From Rhizobacter sp. Root1221 (GTDB lineage: Bacteria; Pseudomonadota; Gammaproteobacteria; Burkholderiales; Burkholderiaceae_C), in the NCBI RefSeq assembly GCF_001425785.1, contig NZ_LMDI01000001.1, positions 232,865-296,864 on the forward strand: a stretch of DNA of 64,000 bases, written 5' to 3'. The translations under genes and the position numbers were made by a program. Shown piece by piece: positions 1 through 9,311 of this stretch. Every line of letters starts with the position of its first letter. The first letter of the stretch is position 1. Below the pieces are notes generated by a model. The model saw only the letters and a program-made list of their open reading frames with translations, did not search any database and had not been told where the DNA came from.

Positions 1-240
1 GCCATCCAGCACCTGGCCGGCATGAAGGACTCCAAGGTCATCGTGGCCATCAACAAGGACCCCGAGGCGCCCATCTTCAGCGTGGCCGACTACGGTCTCC
101 AGCACCTGGCCGGCATGAAGGACTCCAAGGTCATCGTGGCCATCAACAAGGACCCCGAGGCGCCCATCTTCAGCGTGGCCGACTACGGTCTCGAAGCCGA
201 CCTCTTCACCGCGGTGCCCGAACTGGTCAAGGCCCTGTAA
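1..240 (+). CDS. etfA: Electron transfer flavoprotein alpha subunit, C-terminal fragment with internal duplication
   Basis: The reading frame is open from base 1 and ends at TAA 238-240, so only the C-terminal 79 residues are in the window. The residues match the FAD-binding end of ETF alpha: a segment [11 protein letters not shown], then [12 protein letters not shown] and VADYGL, then a closing [14 protein letters not shown]. EtfAB carries electrons from acyl-CoA dehydrogenases to ETF:quinone oxidoreductase, which fits the acyl-CoA dehydrogenase gene just downstream. The odd feature is an exact 93-bp tandem repeat (bases 5-99 equal 98-192), so 31 residues from QHLAGM to VADYGL occur twice in frame. 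Normal ETF alpha has this segment once. It is either a genuine recent duplication or an assembly artefact. Confidence 0.93.
   Translation, partial: AIQHLAGMKDSKVIVAINKDPEAPIFSVADYGLQHLAGMKDSKVIVAINKDPEAPIFSVADYGLEADLFTAVPELVKAL
5..192 (+). repeat. Exact 93-bp in-frame tandem duplication inside etfA
   Basis: Bases 5-99 are identical to bases 98-192, giving two copies of a 93-bp unit with no mismatch. The unit length is a multiple of three, so the frame is kept and 31 residues are duplicated. The identical copies imply either very recent origin or an assembly or consensus error. Confidence 0.95.
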
Positions 241-255
241 GCCCGTTCCGCACCC

Positions 256-293
256 AGCCCGTTCGCCGATCACGAAGGCCGACGGGCTTTTTT
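256..293 (+). terminator. Rho-independent terminator after etfA
   Basis: The left arm AGCCCGT at 256-262 pairs with ACGGGCT at 282-288, the stem continues inward with further G-C pairs, and six T residues follow (288-293). It lies 15 bases after the etfA stop and separates etfA from the acyl-CoA dehydrogenase gene. Confidence 0.85.
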
Positions 294-322
294 ATGCCCG
301 AATCACGATCCCAGGAGTTGCC

Positions 323-2116
323 ATGAGCTACGTCGCCCCCGTCAAGGACATGCTGTTCTGCATGCAGGAACTCGCCGGCCTGGAGGCCGTTGCCCAACTC
401 CCGGGGTTCGAGGATGCGGGCCTCGAGACGGCCCAGGCCGTGCTCGAGGAGTGCGCCAAGTTCAACGAAGGCGTGCTCGCGCCGCTGAACTTCGAGGGCG
501 ACAAGAACCCGTCGTTCTGGAAGGACGGCACCGTCACCACCACGCCGGGTTTCAAGGAAGCCTTCCGGCAGTTCGGCGAAGGCGGCTGGCAGGGCCTGCA
601 ACATCCGGCAGACTTCGGCGGCCAGGGCCTGCCGAAGACCATCGGCGCGGCGTGCATCGAGATGCTCAACAGCGCCAACATGAGCTTCGCGCTGTGCCCG
701 CTGCTGACCGACGGCGCCATCGAGGCGCTGCTGACGGCCGGTACGCCGGAGCAGCAGGCCAAGTACCTGCCGAAGATGATCTCCGGCGAGTGGACCGGCA
801 CGATGAACCTGACCGAGCCGCAGGCCGGTTCGGACCTGGCCCTCGTGCGCACCCGCGCCGAGCCCCAGGGTGACGGCACGTACAAGATCTTCGGCACGAA
901 GATCTTCATCACGTACGGCGAACACGACATGGCGCCGAACATCCTGCACCTGGTGCTGGCCCGTGTGGCCGGTGCGCCGGAAGGGGTGAAGGGCATCAGC
1001 CTGTTCCTCGTGCCGAAGTTCCGCCTGAACGCCGACGGCACGCCGGGCGAGCGCAACGACGCGCACTGCGTGAGCATCGAGCACAAGATGGGCATCAAGG
1101 CGAGCCCCACCGCCGTGCTGCAGTTCGGCGACCATGGCGGCGCCATCGGTGAACTCATCGGCCAGGAAAATCGGGGCCTCGAGTACATGTTCATCATGAT
1201 GAACGCGGCCCGCTACGCGGTGGGCATGCAAGGCATCGCGGTGGCCGAGCGCGCCTACCAGAAGGCCGTGCAGTACGCCCGCGACCGCGTGCAGTCGCGC
1301 CCCGTGGACGGGTCGATGCCGGGCAGCGCGCCCATCATCCACCACCCCGACGTGCGCCGCATGCTGATGACGATGCGTGCCCTCACCGAAGGGTGCCGCG
1401 CGATGGCCATCACCGCCGCCGCAGCGTACGACGCGCAACACGCCCACCCGGACGCCGATGCGCGCAAGCAGAACCAGGCGTTCTACGAATTCATGGTGCC
1501 GCTGGTCAAGGGCTACAGCACCGAGATGAGCCTCGAGGTCACCGACCTCGGCGTGCAGGTGCACGGCGGCATGGGGTTCATTGAAGAGACTGGCGCGGCG
1601 CAGTATTACCGCGATGCCAAGATCCTGACGATCTACGAGGGCACCACCGCCATCCAGGCGAACGACCTCGTGGGCCGCAAGACCGCGCGTGATGGCGGCC
1701 AGACGGCCAGGGCCATCGCGAAGCAGATCGAAGCCACCGAGGCCGAACTCGCGAAGCGGGGCAGCGTGGCCGCGCGGGCCGTTCTCAAGGCGCTTTCCGA
1801 AGGGCGCGCCGCGTTCGTCGACGTGGTCGATTTCGTCGTGGCCAACGGCAAGACGAAGCCGAACGCGGTGTTTGCCGGCTCCGTGCCGTACCTCATGCTG
1901 GCCGGCAACGTGGTGGCGGGCTGGCAACTGGCCCGTGCACTGCTGGTGGCCGAAGACCAGCTCGGCAAGGGCGAGGGCGATGCCCCGTTCCTGACGGCCA
2001 AGGTGACCACGGCGCGTTTCTACGCCGAGCACATCCTGACCCGCGCCGGCGGCCTGCGCGCCGCGATCCTCGACGGCGCCGACAGCGTCACCGCACTCGC
2101 ACTCGACTCGTTCTGA
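323..2116 (+). CDS. Acyl-CoA dehydrogenase, DmdC-like long form
   Basis: A 597-residue flavoprotein that oxidises an acyl-CoA to the 2,3-enoyl-CoA and passes electrons to ETF. The FAD/substrate region is visible as NLTEPQAGSDLALVRTRA in the middle domain. The catalytic base is most likely Glu439 in the segment KILTIYEGTTAIQ. About 130 extra C-terminal residues make it longer than ordinary acyl-CoA dehydrogenases (about 380 residues) and typical of the family that includes 3-methylmercaptopropionyl-CoA dehydrogenase. The real substrate cannot be read from sequence; in Burkholderiales such genes often serve fatty acid oxidation. AGGAG at 313-317 sets the ATG start. It lies next to etfA, its probable electron acceptor, and 14 bases before the nitronate monooxygenase-like gene, so those two are probably cotranscribed. 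Confidence 0.93.
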   Translation: MSYVAPVKDMLFCMQELAGLEAVAQLPGFEDAGLETAQAVLEECAKFNEGVLAPLNFEGDKNPSFWKDGTVTTTPGFKEAFRQFGEGGWQGLQHPADFGGQGLPKTIGAACIEMLNSANMSFALCPLLTDGAIEALLTAGTPEQQAKYLPKMISGEWTGTMNLTEPQAGSDLALVRTRAEPQGDGTYKIFGTKIFITYGEHDMAPNILHLVLARVAGAPEGVKGISLFLVPKFRLNADGTPGERNDAHCVSIEHKMGIKASPTAVLQFGDHGGAIGELIGQENRGLEYMFIMMNAARYAVGMQGIAVAERAYQKAVQYARDRVQSRPVDGSMPGSAPIIHHPDVRRMLMTMRALTEGCRAMAITAAAAYDAQHAHPDADARKQNQAFYEFMVPLVKGYSTEMSLEVTDLGVQVHGGMGFIEETGAAQYYRDAKILTIYEGTTAIQANDLVGRKTARDGGQTARAIAKQIEATEAELAKRGSVAARAVLKALSEGRAAFVDVVDFVVANGKTKPNAVFAGSVPYLMLAGNVVAGWQLARALLVAEDQLGKGEGDAPFLTAKVTTARFYAEHILTRAGGLRAAILDGADSVTALALDSF

Positions 2117-2130
2117 CCTGGAGCTTCCCC

Positions 2131-3087
2131 GTGTCCCTGCCTCCCGTTCTTCAAAACCTGCCGCTGCCCATCATCGGTTCGCCGCTGTTCATCATCAGCA
2201 ACCCGAAACTCGTGATTGCCCAGTGCAAGGCGGGTGTCGTGGGGGCCATGCCCTCGCTGAACGCCCGCCCGGCCGAGTTGCTGGAAGAGTGGCTCGCCGA
2301 GATCACCGAGGCCCTGGCGGCCCACAACCGTGCCCACCCGGACAGGCCGGCCGCGCCGTTTGCCATCAACCAGATCGTCCACAAGAGCAACGACCGGCTC
2401 GAACACGACCTGGCGGTGTGCGCGAAGTACAAGGTGCCCATCATCATCACGTCGCTCGGTGCCCGCACCGACGTGAACGATGCGGTGCACGCGTGGGGTG
2501 GGGTGGTGCTGCACGACATCATCAACAACACGTTCGCCAAGAAGGCGATCGAGAAGGGCGCCGATGGCCTGATCGCGGTGGCGGCCGGTGCCGGCGGCCA
2601 CGCGGGGGTGAAGAGCCCGTTCGCGCTGATCCAGGAAATCCGCGAGTGGTTCGACGGCCCCATCGCGCTGAGCGGTTCCATCGCCAGCGGCGGGGCGGTG
2701 CTGGCGGCCCAGGCCATGGGTGCCGACTTCGCCTACATCGGCTCGGCCTTCATCGCCACCGAGGAGGCGCGTGCGGTCGAGGGGTACAAGCAGATGATCG
2801 TCGAGAGTTCCAGCGACGACATCATCTACAGCAACCTCTTCACCGGCGTGCACGGCAACTACCTGAAGGGGTCCATCGTGGCCGCCGGGCTCGACCCGGA
2901 GAACCTGGCCGTCAGCGACGCCAGCAAGATGAACTTCTCGGGCGGTGAATCGAAGAAGGCCTGGAAGGACATCTGGGGTTGCGGCCAGGGCATCGGCCAC
3001 ATCAAGGAGGTGGTGCCGGCGCGTGAGCTCGTCGAGCGCCTGGCCAGGGAGTACCGGGCGGCGCGCGAGCGCCTGGCCTTGAAGTGA
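2131..3087 (+). CDS. Nitronate monooxygenase-like FMN enzyme
   Basis: A 318-residue protein of the nitronate monooxygenase / 2-nitropropane dioxygenase family, which has a TIM-barrel FMN domain. It shows the N-terminal PIIGSPLFIISNPKLV, the AAGAGGHAG loop, and the phosphate-binding end ALSGSIASGGAVLAAQAMGA followed by GADFAYIGSAF. Family members oxidise alkyl nitronates such as propionate 3-nitronate, but many are uncharacterised flavin oxidoreductases, so the substrate is open. The start is GTG with a GGAG-type site just upstream. It follows the acyl-CoA dehydrogenase after 14 bases, suggesting a shared transcript and perhaps a role beside acyl-CoA oxidation. It converges on the small Cys-rich gene. 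Confidence 0.88.
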   Translation: MSLPPVLQNLPLPIIGSPLFIISNPKLVIAQCKAGVVGAMPSLNARPAELLEEWLAEITEALAAHNRAHPDRPAAPFAINQIVHKSNDRLEHDLAVCAKYKVPIIITSLGARTDVNDAVHAWGGVVLHDIINNTFAKKAIEKGADGLIAVAAGAGGHAGVKSPFALIQEIREWFDGPIALSGSIASGGAVLAAQAMGADFAYIGSAFIATEEARAVEGYKQMIVESSSDDIIYSNLFTGVHGNYLKGSIVAAGLDPENLAVSDASKMNFSGGESKKAWKDIWGCGQGIGHIKEVVPARELVERLAREYRAARERLALK

Positions 3088-3107
3088 CCCAGTGATGACC
3101 CGTCAGG

Positions 3108-3425
3108 TCAGGTGGCGGGTTGCGGCTCCAGGTCGCAATCGCACCCCTGGCCGGCGGCAATCCAGCGCGGCGCGAACATCGCCGCCACCCGGGCCAGCCA
3201 CGCCGGCCCGATGAACCGCGCCGGATCGGTGACGACGCCGCAGCGGTAGAGCGCCAGGCGCTCGTCCCACACCAGCGCCGCACACGCCCCCTGGCGCCGC
3301 CGGCTCACCAGCACGCCGGCCGGGCAGGGCTCGGCCAGGCAGCACACCCCGCAGCCATTGCAGGCAGATCCCACCGCCGGTTTGGCCGGCGCGTCGGGGT
3401 GGATGTGGATGGTTCGGGCGGACAT
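3108..3425 (-). CDS. Small Cys-rich protein, YkgJ-type metal or Fe-S binding
   Basis: A 105-residue protein with a clustered cysteine motif near the N-terminus (C22, C25, C28, C29, C34), further cysteines at 48 and 62, and a CDC pair near the end. The pattern CNGCGVCC resembles the YkgJ family, described as zinc or iron-chelating or Fe-S proteins of unknown role. No signal peptide or membrane segment is seen, so it should be cytoplasmic. It is read against the nitronate monooxygenase-like gene (20-base gap) and away from sucA. Function unknown; the family call is by motif only. Confidence 0.72.
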   Translation of the reverse strand: MSARTIHIHPDAPAKPAVGSACNGCGVCCLAEPCPAGVLVSRRRQGACAALVWDERLALYRCGVVTDPARFIGPAWLARVAAMFAPRWIAAGQGCDCDLEPQPAT

Positions 3426-3502
3426 CGGAGCGGCAAAAGCCCGCCCATTGTGCAGATGTGCGACGCTTGCGGTCGACGAATCAGCTGTTGATTCCGCAAC
3501 GG

Positions 3503-3511
3503 TGTTACAGT
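3503..3511 (+). promoter_or_regulatory. Candidate extended -10 promoter of the sucA operon
   Basis: TGTTACAGT at 3503-3511 fits an extended -10 element (TG, one base, TACAGT). No good -35 hexamer is seen at the usual spacing. It would start transcription near 3518, giving a leader of about 140 bases before sucA. Confidence 0.4.
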
Positions 3512-3514
3512 AAT

Positions 3515-3654
3515 CGGCCAGACTCTACAGGTCCTTCCCGTCCCCTTGCCTTCAAAAGCGAGGCGGGTCGCAATCCGCAAACCGGTGCAGCCGTAACGCG
3601 GAAGGTTTATCAACCCACTACAACGCCGGAAACCGGTGTGAAAGGTGAGCGAAA
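3515..3654 (+). promoter_or_regulatory. Structured 5' leader of sucA, candidate sucA RNA motif
   Basis: The leader contains three possible helices. GCGG 3563-3566 pairs with CCGC 3575-3578. GGTT 3604-3607 pairs with AACC 3612-3615. A 7-bp hairpin, ACGCCGG 3623-3629 with CCGGTGT 3633-3639, ends one base before the ribosome site AAAGG at 3641-3645. A conserved cis-regulatory structure called the sucA RNA motif is known from the 5' UTRs of Burkholderiales sucA genes and overlaps the ribosome binding site. Position and taxon match; I have not scored this against the covariance model. Confidence 0.55.
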
Positions 3655-6513
3655 ATGATGCAAGAATACAGGTCGAATTCGTACCTGTTCGGTGGTAACG
3701 CGCCCTACGTCGAAGAGATGTACGAGGCCTACCTCGACAACCCGGGCTCCGTGCCCGACAACTGGCGCGCCTACTTCGACGCCCTCCAGAACGTTCCGGC
3801 CGCCGACGGCACCGCTTCGCGCGACGTCGCCCACGCCCCGGTCGTCGAATCCTTCGCCCAGCGTGCCAAGGCCAACGCCTTCGGCAACAAGGCCAGCGGC
3901 GCCGACCTCGCGGTCGCCCGCAAGCAAGTCCACGTCCAGTCCCTGATCGCCGCCTACCGGTTCCTCGGTTCGCGCTGGGCCGACCTCGACCCGCTCAAGC
4001 GCCAGGAACGTCCGAAGATCCCCGAACTCGAGCCGGCGTTCTACGACCTGACCGAGGCCGACATGGACCTCCCGTTCAGCGCCACGAACACCTACTTCAC
4101 GACCGCCGAGCAGATGACGCTCCGCGAGATCGTGCAGGCGCTGCGCGAAACCTACTGCGGCTCCATCGGTGCCGAGTACATGCACATCACCGATCCGGCC
4201 GAGAAGCGCTGGTGGCAGCAGCGGCTCGAATCGATCCGCTCGAAGCCCTCATTCAAGCCGGAAGAGAAGGTCAACATCCTCGAGCGCCTGACGGCTGCCG
4301 AAGGCCTCGAACGCTACCTCCACACGAAGTACGTCGGCCAGAAGCGCTTCTCGCTCGAAGGCGGCGAAAGCTTCATCGCCTCGCTCGACGAAGTGGTGCA
4401 GCGCTCCGGTGAAGTGGGCGTGCAGGAAATCGTGATCGGCATGGCCCACCGCGGCCGCCTGAACGTGCTCGTGAACACGCTCGGCAAGGCGCCGAAGGAC
4501 CTGTTCTCCGAGTTCGACCACACCGCCCCCGAAAACCTCCCGTCCGGCGACGTGAAGTACCACCAGGGCTTCTCGAGCGACGTGTCCACGCGCGGTGGCC
4601 CGGTCCACCTGAGCCTGTCGTTCAACCCGTCCCACCTGGAGATCGTGAACCCGGTGGTCGAGGGTTCCGTGAAGGCCCGCCTGGACCGCCGCGGTGACGA
4701 GGAAGGCGACACGGTGTTGCCGGTGCTCGTGCACGGCGACGCGGCCTTCGCCGGCCAGGGTGTCGTGATGGAAACGCTGGCGCTGGCCCAGACCCGCGGT
4801 TACTACACCGGTGGCACGGTCCACCTGGTCATCAACAACCAGATCGGCTTCACCACCAGCGACCCGCGCGACACGCGCTCCACGCTGTACTGCACCGACG
4901 TCGTCAAGATGATCGAGGCCCCGGTGCTGCACGTGAACGGCGATGACCCGGAAGCCGTGGTGCTGTGCACGCGCATGGCGCTCGACTACCGCCAGGAATT
5001 CAACAAGGACGTCGTCGTCGACATCGTCTGCTTCCGCAAGCTCGGCCACAACGAGCAGGACACCCCGGCGCTCACGCAGCCGCTGATGTACAAGACGATC
5101 GCCAAGCACCCGGGCACGCGCAAGCTGTACGGTGAGAAGCTCGTCGCCAACGGCACGCTCAAGGCCGAAGGTCCGGACGAACTGGTCAAGGCATGCCGTG
5201 CCGCGCTCGACGCCGGCAAGCACACGGTCGACCCGGTGCTGACCAACTACAAGAGCAAGTACGCCGTCGACTGGTCGCCGTTCCTGAACAAGAAGTGGAC
5301 CGACTCCGCCGACACCGCGCTGCCTTCCTCGGAAATCAAGCGCCTGGCCGAACGCCTCACGCACGTGCCGACCGGCTTCAAGCCGCACGCACTCGTCGAG
5401 AAGGTGCTGGCCGACCGCGCCGCCATGGGCCGGGGCGAGATCAACGTCGACTGGGGCATGGCCGAATCCATGGCCTACGCGTCGCTGGTGGCCAGTGGCT
5501 ACCCGGTGCGCCTGTCCGGTGAAGACTGCGGCCGCGGCACGTTCACGCACCGCCACTCGGTGCTGCACGACCAGAACCGCGAGAAGTGGGACGAAGGCAC
5601 CTGGACGCCGCTGCAGCACATCGCCGACAACCAGGCCCCGTTCGTCGTGATCGACTCGCTGCTGTCCGAAGAGGCCGTGCTCGGCTTCGAATACGGCTAC
5701 GCCAGCGCCGACCCGAACACGCTCGTGATCTGGGAAGCCCAGTTCGGTGACTTCGCCAACGGCGCCCAGGTCGTGATCGACCAGTTCATCGCGTCCGGCG
5801 AAGTGAAGTGGGGCCGTGCGAACGGCCTGACCATGCTGCTGCCGCACGGCTACGAAGGCCAGGGTCCGGAGCACTCGTCGGCCCGCCTCGAGCGCTTCAT
5901 GCAGCTGGCCGCGGACAACAACATGCAGATCGTGCAGCCCACCACGGCCAGCCAGATCTTCCACGTGTTGCGCCGCCAGATGGTGCGCATGTTCCGCAAG
6001 CCGCTCGTCGTGATGTCGCCGAAGTCGCTGCTGCGTGCCAAGGATGCCGGTTCGCCGCTGTCCGAGTTCACGAAGGGCGAGTTCCGCACCGTCATCGGTC
6101 CGGGCCGTGCGGAGATCGAACCCGAAAAGGTCAAGCGCATCATTGCCTGCTCGGGCAAGGTCGCGTACGACCTCATCAAGCGCCGCGACGAGAAGAAGGC
6201 GTGGGACACGGTGATCGTCCGCGTGGAACAGCTGTACCCGTTCCCGCACAAGGCGTTCGCCGCCGAGATGAAGCGTTTCCCCAACGCGACCGATGTGATC
6301 TGGGCGCAGGACGAGCCGCAGAACCAGGGTGCCTGGTTCTTCGTGCAGCACTACATCCACGAAAACATGGTCGAAGGCCAGAAGCTCGGTTACGCAGGCC
6401 GCCCGGCCTCGGCGTCGCCGGCCGTGGGTTATGCCGACCTGCACCAGGAGCAGCAAAAGGCGCTCCTCGACCAGGCGTTCGGCAAGCTCAAGGGCTTCGT
6501 GCTCACGAAGTGA
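3655..6513 (+). CDS. sucA: 2-oxoglutarate dehydrogenase E1 component
   Basis: This 952-residue protein is the thiamine-diphosphate-dependent E1 subunit that decarboxylates 2-oxoglutarate in the citric acid cycle and passes the succinyl group to the lipoyl arm of SucB. The N-terminus (NSYLFGGNAPYVEEMYEAY, then NWRAYF) is typical of SucA. Active-site landmarks include IGMAHRGRLNVLVN and the C-terminal transketolase-like half with FEYGYA and DQFIASGE. Length is close to E. coli SucA (933). Two adjacent ATG codons (3655 and 3658) are possible starts behind AAAGG. It heads the operon sucA-sucB-lpdA-zapE, and its leader is probably regulatory. Confidence 0.98.
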   Translation: MMQEYRSNSYLFGGNAPYVEEMYEAYLDNPGSVPDNWRAYFDALQNVPAADGTASRDVAHAPVVESFAQRAKANAFGNKASGADLAVARKQVHVQSLIAAYRFLGSRWADLDPLKRQERPKIPELEPAFYDLTEADMDLPFSATNTYFTTAEQMTLREIVQALRETYCGSIGAEYMHITDPAEKRWWQQRLESIRSKPSFKPEEKVNILERLTAAEGLERYLHTKYVGQKRFSLEGGESFIASLDEVVQRSGEVGVQEIVIGMAHRGRLNVLVNTLGKAPKDLFSEFDHTAPENLPSGDVKYHQGFSSDVSTRGGPVHLSLSFNPSHLEIVNPVVEGSVKARLDRRGDEEGDTVLPVLVHGDAAFAGQGVVMETLALAQTRGYYTGGTVHLVINNQIGFTTSDPRDTRSTLYCTDVVKMIEAPVLHVNGDDPEAVVLCTRMALDYRQEFNKDVVVDIVCFRKLGHNEQDTPALTQPLMYKTIAKHPGTRKLYGEKLVANGTLKAEGPDELVKACRAALDAGKHTVDPVLTNYKSKYAVDWSPFLNKKWTDSADTALPSSEIKRLAERLTHVPTGFKPHALVEKVLADRAAMGRGEINVDWGMAESMAYASLVASGYPVRLSGEDCGRGTFTHRHSVLHDQNREKWDEGTWTPLQHIADNQAPFVVIDSLLSEEAVLGFEYGYASADPNTLVIWEAQFGDFANGAQVVIDQFIASGEVKWGRANGLTMLLPHGYEGQGPEHSSARLERFMQLAADNNMQIVQPTTASQIFHVLRRQMVRMFRKPLVVMSPKSLLRAKDAGSPLSEFTKGEFRTVIGPGRAEIEPEKVKRIIACSGKVAYDLIKRRDEKKAWDTVIVRVEQLYPFPHKAFAAEMKRFPNATDVIWAQDEPQNQGAWFFVQHYIHENMVEGQKLGYAGRPASASPAVGYADLHQEQQKALLDQAFGKLKGFVLTK

Positions 6514-6605
6514 TGTGACGCATCGCGTTGGCAGGGTGTGGGGCCGGGTGGCCCCCACCTGCCGCGCCGTCTCGCTTCGATCCCCTCATTCTCTGGAAGA
6601 ACAAC

Positions 6606-7868
6606 ATGGCAATCGTAGAAGTCAAGGTCCCGCAGCTGTCTGAATCCGTGGCCGAAGCCACCCTGCTGCAGTGGAAGAAAAAGCCGGGCGAAGCCGTCGC
6701 CCTCGATGAAATCCTCGTCGAAATCGAAACCGACAAGGTCGTGCTGGAAGTGCCGGCACCGGCCGCCGGCGTGATGGCCCAGCTCGTCAAGAACGACGGC
6801 GACAGCTGCACCAGCGACGAAGTCATCGCGAAGATCGACACCGAAGCGTCGGCCCAGGTGAGCCCGCTCGAGATCAAGCCGGTGCCGGCGCCGTCGCCCG
6901 CAGCGGCCCCCGCCGCGGCTGGCAAAGGTGACGTGGCCATGCCCGCTGCCGCCAAGCTGCTCGCCGAGAACAACCTGTCGGCCAGCAGCGTGCCGGGCAC
7001 CGGCAAGGATGGCCGCGTGACCAAGGGTGATGTGCTCGGCGCGCTGGAAGGTGGCGCCAAGGCGGCTGCCGCACCGGCGGCTCCCAAGGCCGTGTCGGCG
7101 CCGGCAGCACCTGCCGTGGCCAAGCCGCTGCCCGCCGTGGCCGCCCCCACCATCCAGCAACTGGGCGACCGCCCGGAGCAGCGTGTGCCGATGAGCCGCC
7201 TGCGCGCCCGCATCGCCGAGCGCCTGCTGCAGTCGCAAGCCACCAACGCCATCCTGACCACGTTCAACGAAGTGAACATGGCCCCGGTGATGGACATGCG
7301 CAAGAAGTTCCAGGAAAAGTTCGAGAAGGAACACGGCGTCAAGCTGGGCTTCATGAGCTTCTTCGTGAAGGCCGCGGTGCATGCGCTGAAGAAGTACCCG
7401 ATCGTCAATGCCTCGGTCGACGGCAACGACATCGTGTACCACGGCTACTTCGACATCGGCATTGCCGTGGGTTCGCCGCGCGGCCTCGTGGTGCCGGTGC
7501 TGCGCAACGTCGACCAGATGACGTTCGCCGACATCGAGAAGAAGATCGCCGAATTCGGCGCCAAGGCCCGTGACGGCAAGCTGTCGCTCGACGACCTGAC
7601 CGGCGGCACGTTCTCGATCTCCAACGGCGGCACGTTCGGCTCCATGCTGTCCACGCCCATCATCAACCCGCCCCAGTCGGCCATCCTCGGCGTTCACGCC
7701 ACGAAGGACCGTGCAGTGGTCGAGAACGGGCAAGTGGTCGTGCGTCCGATGAACTACCTCGCGATGAGCTATGACCACCGCATCATTGACGGCCGTGAAG
7801 CCGTCCTGGCGCTCGTGGCCATGAAGGAAGCGCTGGAAGATCCGGCCCGCCTGCTGTTCGACATCTGA
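6606..7868 (+). CDS. sucB: Dihydrolipoyllysine-residue succinyltransferase, E2 component
   Basis: A 420-residue E2 core of the 2-oxoglutarate dehydrogenase complex. It has one N-terminal lipoyl domain with the lipoylated Lys44 in [12 protein letters not shown], an Ala/Pro-rich linker, a peripheral-subunit-binding domain (about residues 110-150, [11 protein letters not shown]), a second linker and the acyltransferase domain with His391 and Asp395 in DHRIIDG. The ATG at 6606 is chosen because [14 protein letters not shown] is the conserved family N-terminus and GGAAGA lies 5 bases before it; an upstream in-frame start would add an unrelated segment. It follows sucA by 92 bases and precedes lpdA by 8. 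Confidence 0.98.
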   Translation: MAIVEVKVPQLSESVAEATLLQWKKKPGEAVALDEILVEIETDKVVLEVPAPAAGVMAQLVKNDGDSCTSDEVIAKIDTEASAQVSPLEIKPVPAPSPAAAPAAAGKGDVAMPAAAKLLAENNLSASSVPGTGKDGRVTKGDVLGALEGGAKAAAAPAAPKAVSAPAAPAVAKPLPAVAAPTIQQLGDRPEQRVPMSRLRARIAERLLQSQATNAILTTFNEVNMAPVMDMRKKFQEKFEKEHGVKLGFMSFFVKAAVHALKKYPIVNASVDGNDIVYHGYFDIGIAVGSPRGLVVPVLRNVDQMTFADIEKKIAEFGAKARDGKLSLDDLTGGTFSISNGGTFGSMLSTPIINPPQSAILGVHATKDRAVVENGQVVVRPMNYLAMSYDHRIIDGREAVLALVAMKEALEDPARLLFDI

Positions 7869-7876
7869 GGAATCCC

Positions 7877-9304
7877 ATGAGCAAGCAATTCGACGTGGTC
7901 GTCATCGGTGGCGGCCCCGGTGGTTACATCGCGGCCATCCGCGCGGCGCAACTCGGTTTCAACACCGCCTGCATCGACGAGTGGAAAAACGAGAAGGGCG
8001 GCCCCGCCCCGGGCGGTACCTGCACGAACGTGGGCTGCATTCCCTCGAAGGCGTTGCTGCAATCCAGCGAGCACTTCGAGCAGGCCGGCCACCACTTTGC
8101 CGACCACGGCATCGGGCTGTCCAACCTGAGCATCGACGTCGCGAAGATGCTGGGCCGCAAGGACTCCGTCGTGAAGCAGAACAACGACGGCATCCTGTAC
8201 CTGTTCAAGAAGAACAAGGTCACGTTCTTCCACGGCCGCGGTTCGTTCGTGAAGGGCGGTGACGCCGGCTACGAGATCAAGGTGGCGGGTGCCACCGAGG
8301 AAACCATCTCGGCCAAGCACGTGGTGATCGCCACGGGCTCGAACCCGCGCGCGTTGCCGGGCGCGGCCTTCGACGAGGTCAACGTGCTGTCGAACGACGG
8401 CGCGCTGCGCATCCCCGCGGTGCCGAAGAAACTGGGCGTGATCGGTGCCGGCGTGATCGGCCTCGAGATGGGCTCCGTGTGGCGCCGCCTCGGCGCGGAA
8501 GTGACCGTGCTGGAAGCGCTGCCGGTGTTCCTCGGCGTGGTGGATGAAACCATCGCCAAGGAAGCCCAGAAGGCGCTGAAGAAGCAGGGCCTCAACATCG
8601 AGGTGGGCGTCAAGATCTCCGACGTCAAGACCGACAAGAAGGGCGTCACCGTCTCCTACGCGAACGCGAAGGGCGAGGCCCAGACCCTGGCGGTGGACAA
8701 GCTGATCGTCTCCATCGGCCGTGTGCCCAACACCATCGGCCTGAACGCCGAAGCGGTGGGCCTGAAGCTCGACGAACGTGGCGCCATCACGGTGGACGAC
8801 GACTGCAAGACCAACCTGCCGAACGTGTGGGCGGTGGGTGACGTGGTGCGTGGCCCGATGCTCGCGCACAAGGCCGAGGAAGAGGGTGTTGCCGTGGCCG
8901 AGCGCATTGCCGGCCAGCACGGGCACGTCAACTTCAACACGGTGCCGTGGGTCATCTACACCTCGCCGGAAATCGCCTGGGTGGGCCAGACCGAGCAGCA
9001 GCTCAAGGCCGAAGGCCGTGCCTACAAGGCCGGCAGCTTCCCGTTCATGGCCAACGGCCGTGCACGTGCACTGGGTGACACCACGGGCATGGTCAAGATG
9101 CTCGCCGACGCGAAGACCGACGAAATCCTCGGCGTCCACATCGTGGGCCCGTACGCGTCGGAGCTGATCGCCGAGGCGGTGGTGGCGATGGAGTTCAAGG
9201 CCTCGGCCGAGGACATCGCCCGCATCTGCCACGCGCATCCGTCCCTGAGCGAAGCGACGAAGGAAGCCGCCCTGGCGGTCGACAAGCGCACGCTGAACTT
9301 CTGA
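7877..9304 (+). CDS. lpdA: Dihydrolipoyl dehydrogenase, E3 component
   Basis: A 475-residue FAD-dependent disulfide oxidoreductase that reoxidises dihydrolipoamide with NAD. It shows the FAD motif [10 protein letters not shown] at the N-terminus, the redox disulfide C49/C54 in [15 protein letters not shown], the NAD-binding [13 protein letters not shown], and the C-terminal His-Glu active-site dyad in [15 protein letters not shown] 4 bases upstream supports the start. As the third gene after sucA and sucB it is the dedicated E3 of the 2-oxoglutarate complex, though E3 may also serve pyruvate dehydrogenase or the glycine cleavage system. Confidence 0.98.
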   Translation: MSKQFDVVVIGGGPGGYIAAIRAAQLGFNTACIDEWKNEKGGPAPGGTCTNVGCIPSKALLQSSEHFEQAGHHFADHGIGLSNLSIDVAKMLGRKDSVVKQNNDGILYLFKKNKVTFFHGRGSFVKGGDAGYEIKVAGATEETISAKHVVIATGSNPRALPGAAFDEVNVLSNDGALRIPAVPKKLGVIGAGVIGLEMGSVWRRLGAEVTVLEALPVFLGVVDETIAKEAQKALKKQGLNIEVGVKISDVKTDKKGVTVSYANAKGEAQTLAVDKLIVSIGRVPNTIGLNAEAVGLKLDERGAITVDDDCKTNLPNVWAVGDVVRGPMLAHKAEEEGVAVAERIAGQHGHVNFNTVPWVIYTSPEIAWVGQTEQQLKAEGRAYKAGSFPFMANGRARALGDTTGMVKMLADAKTDEILGVHIVGPYASELIAEAVVAMEFKASAEDIARICHAHPSLSEATKEAALAVDKRTLNF

Positions 9305-9311
9305 GCGTCCG

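Noticed and set aside
4249-6558. Reverse-strand open frame of over 750 codons opposite sucA
   Set aside because: Shadow frame of sucA, with typical repetitive His/Val/Arg composition.
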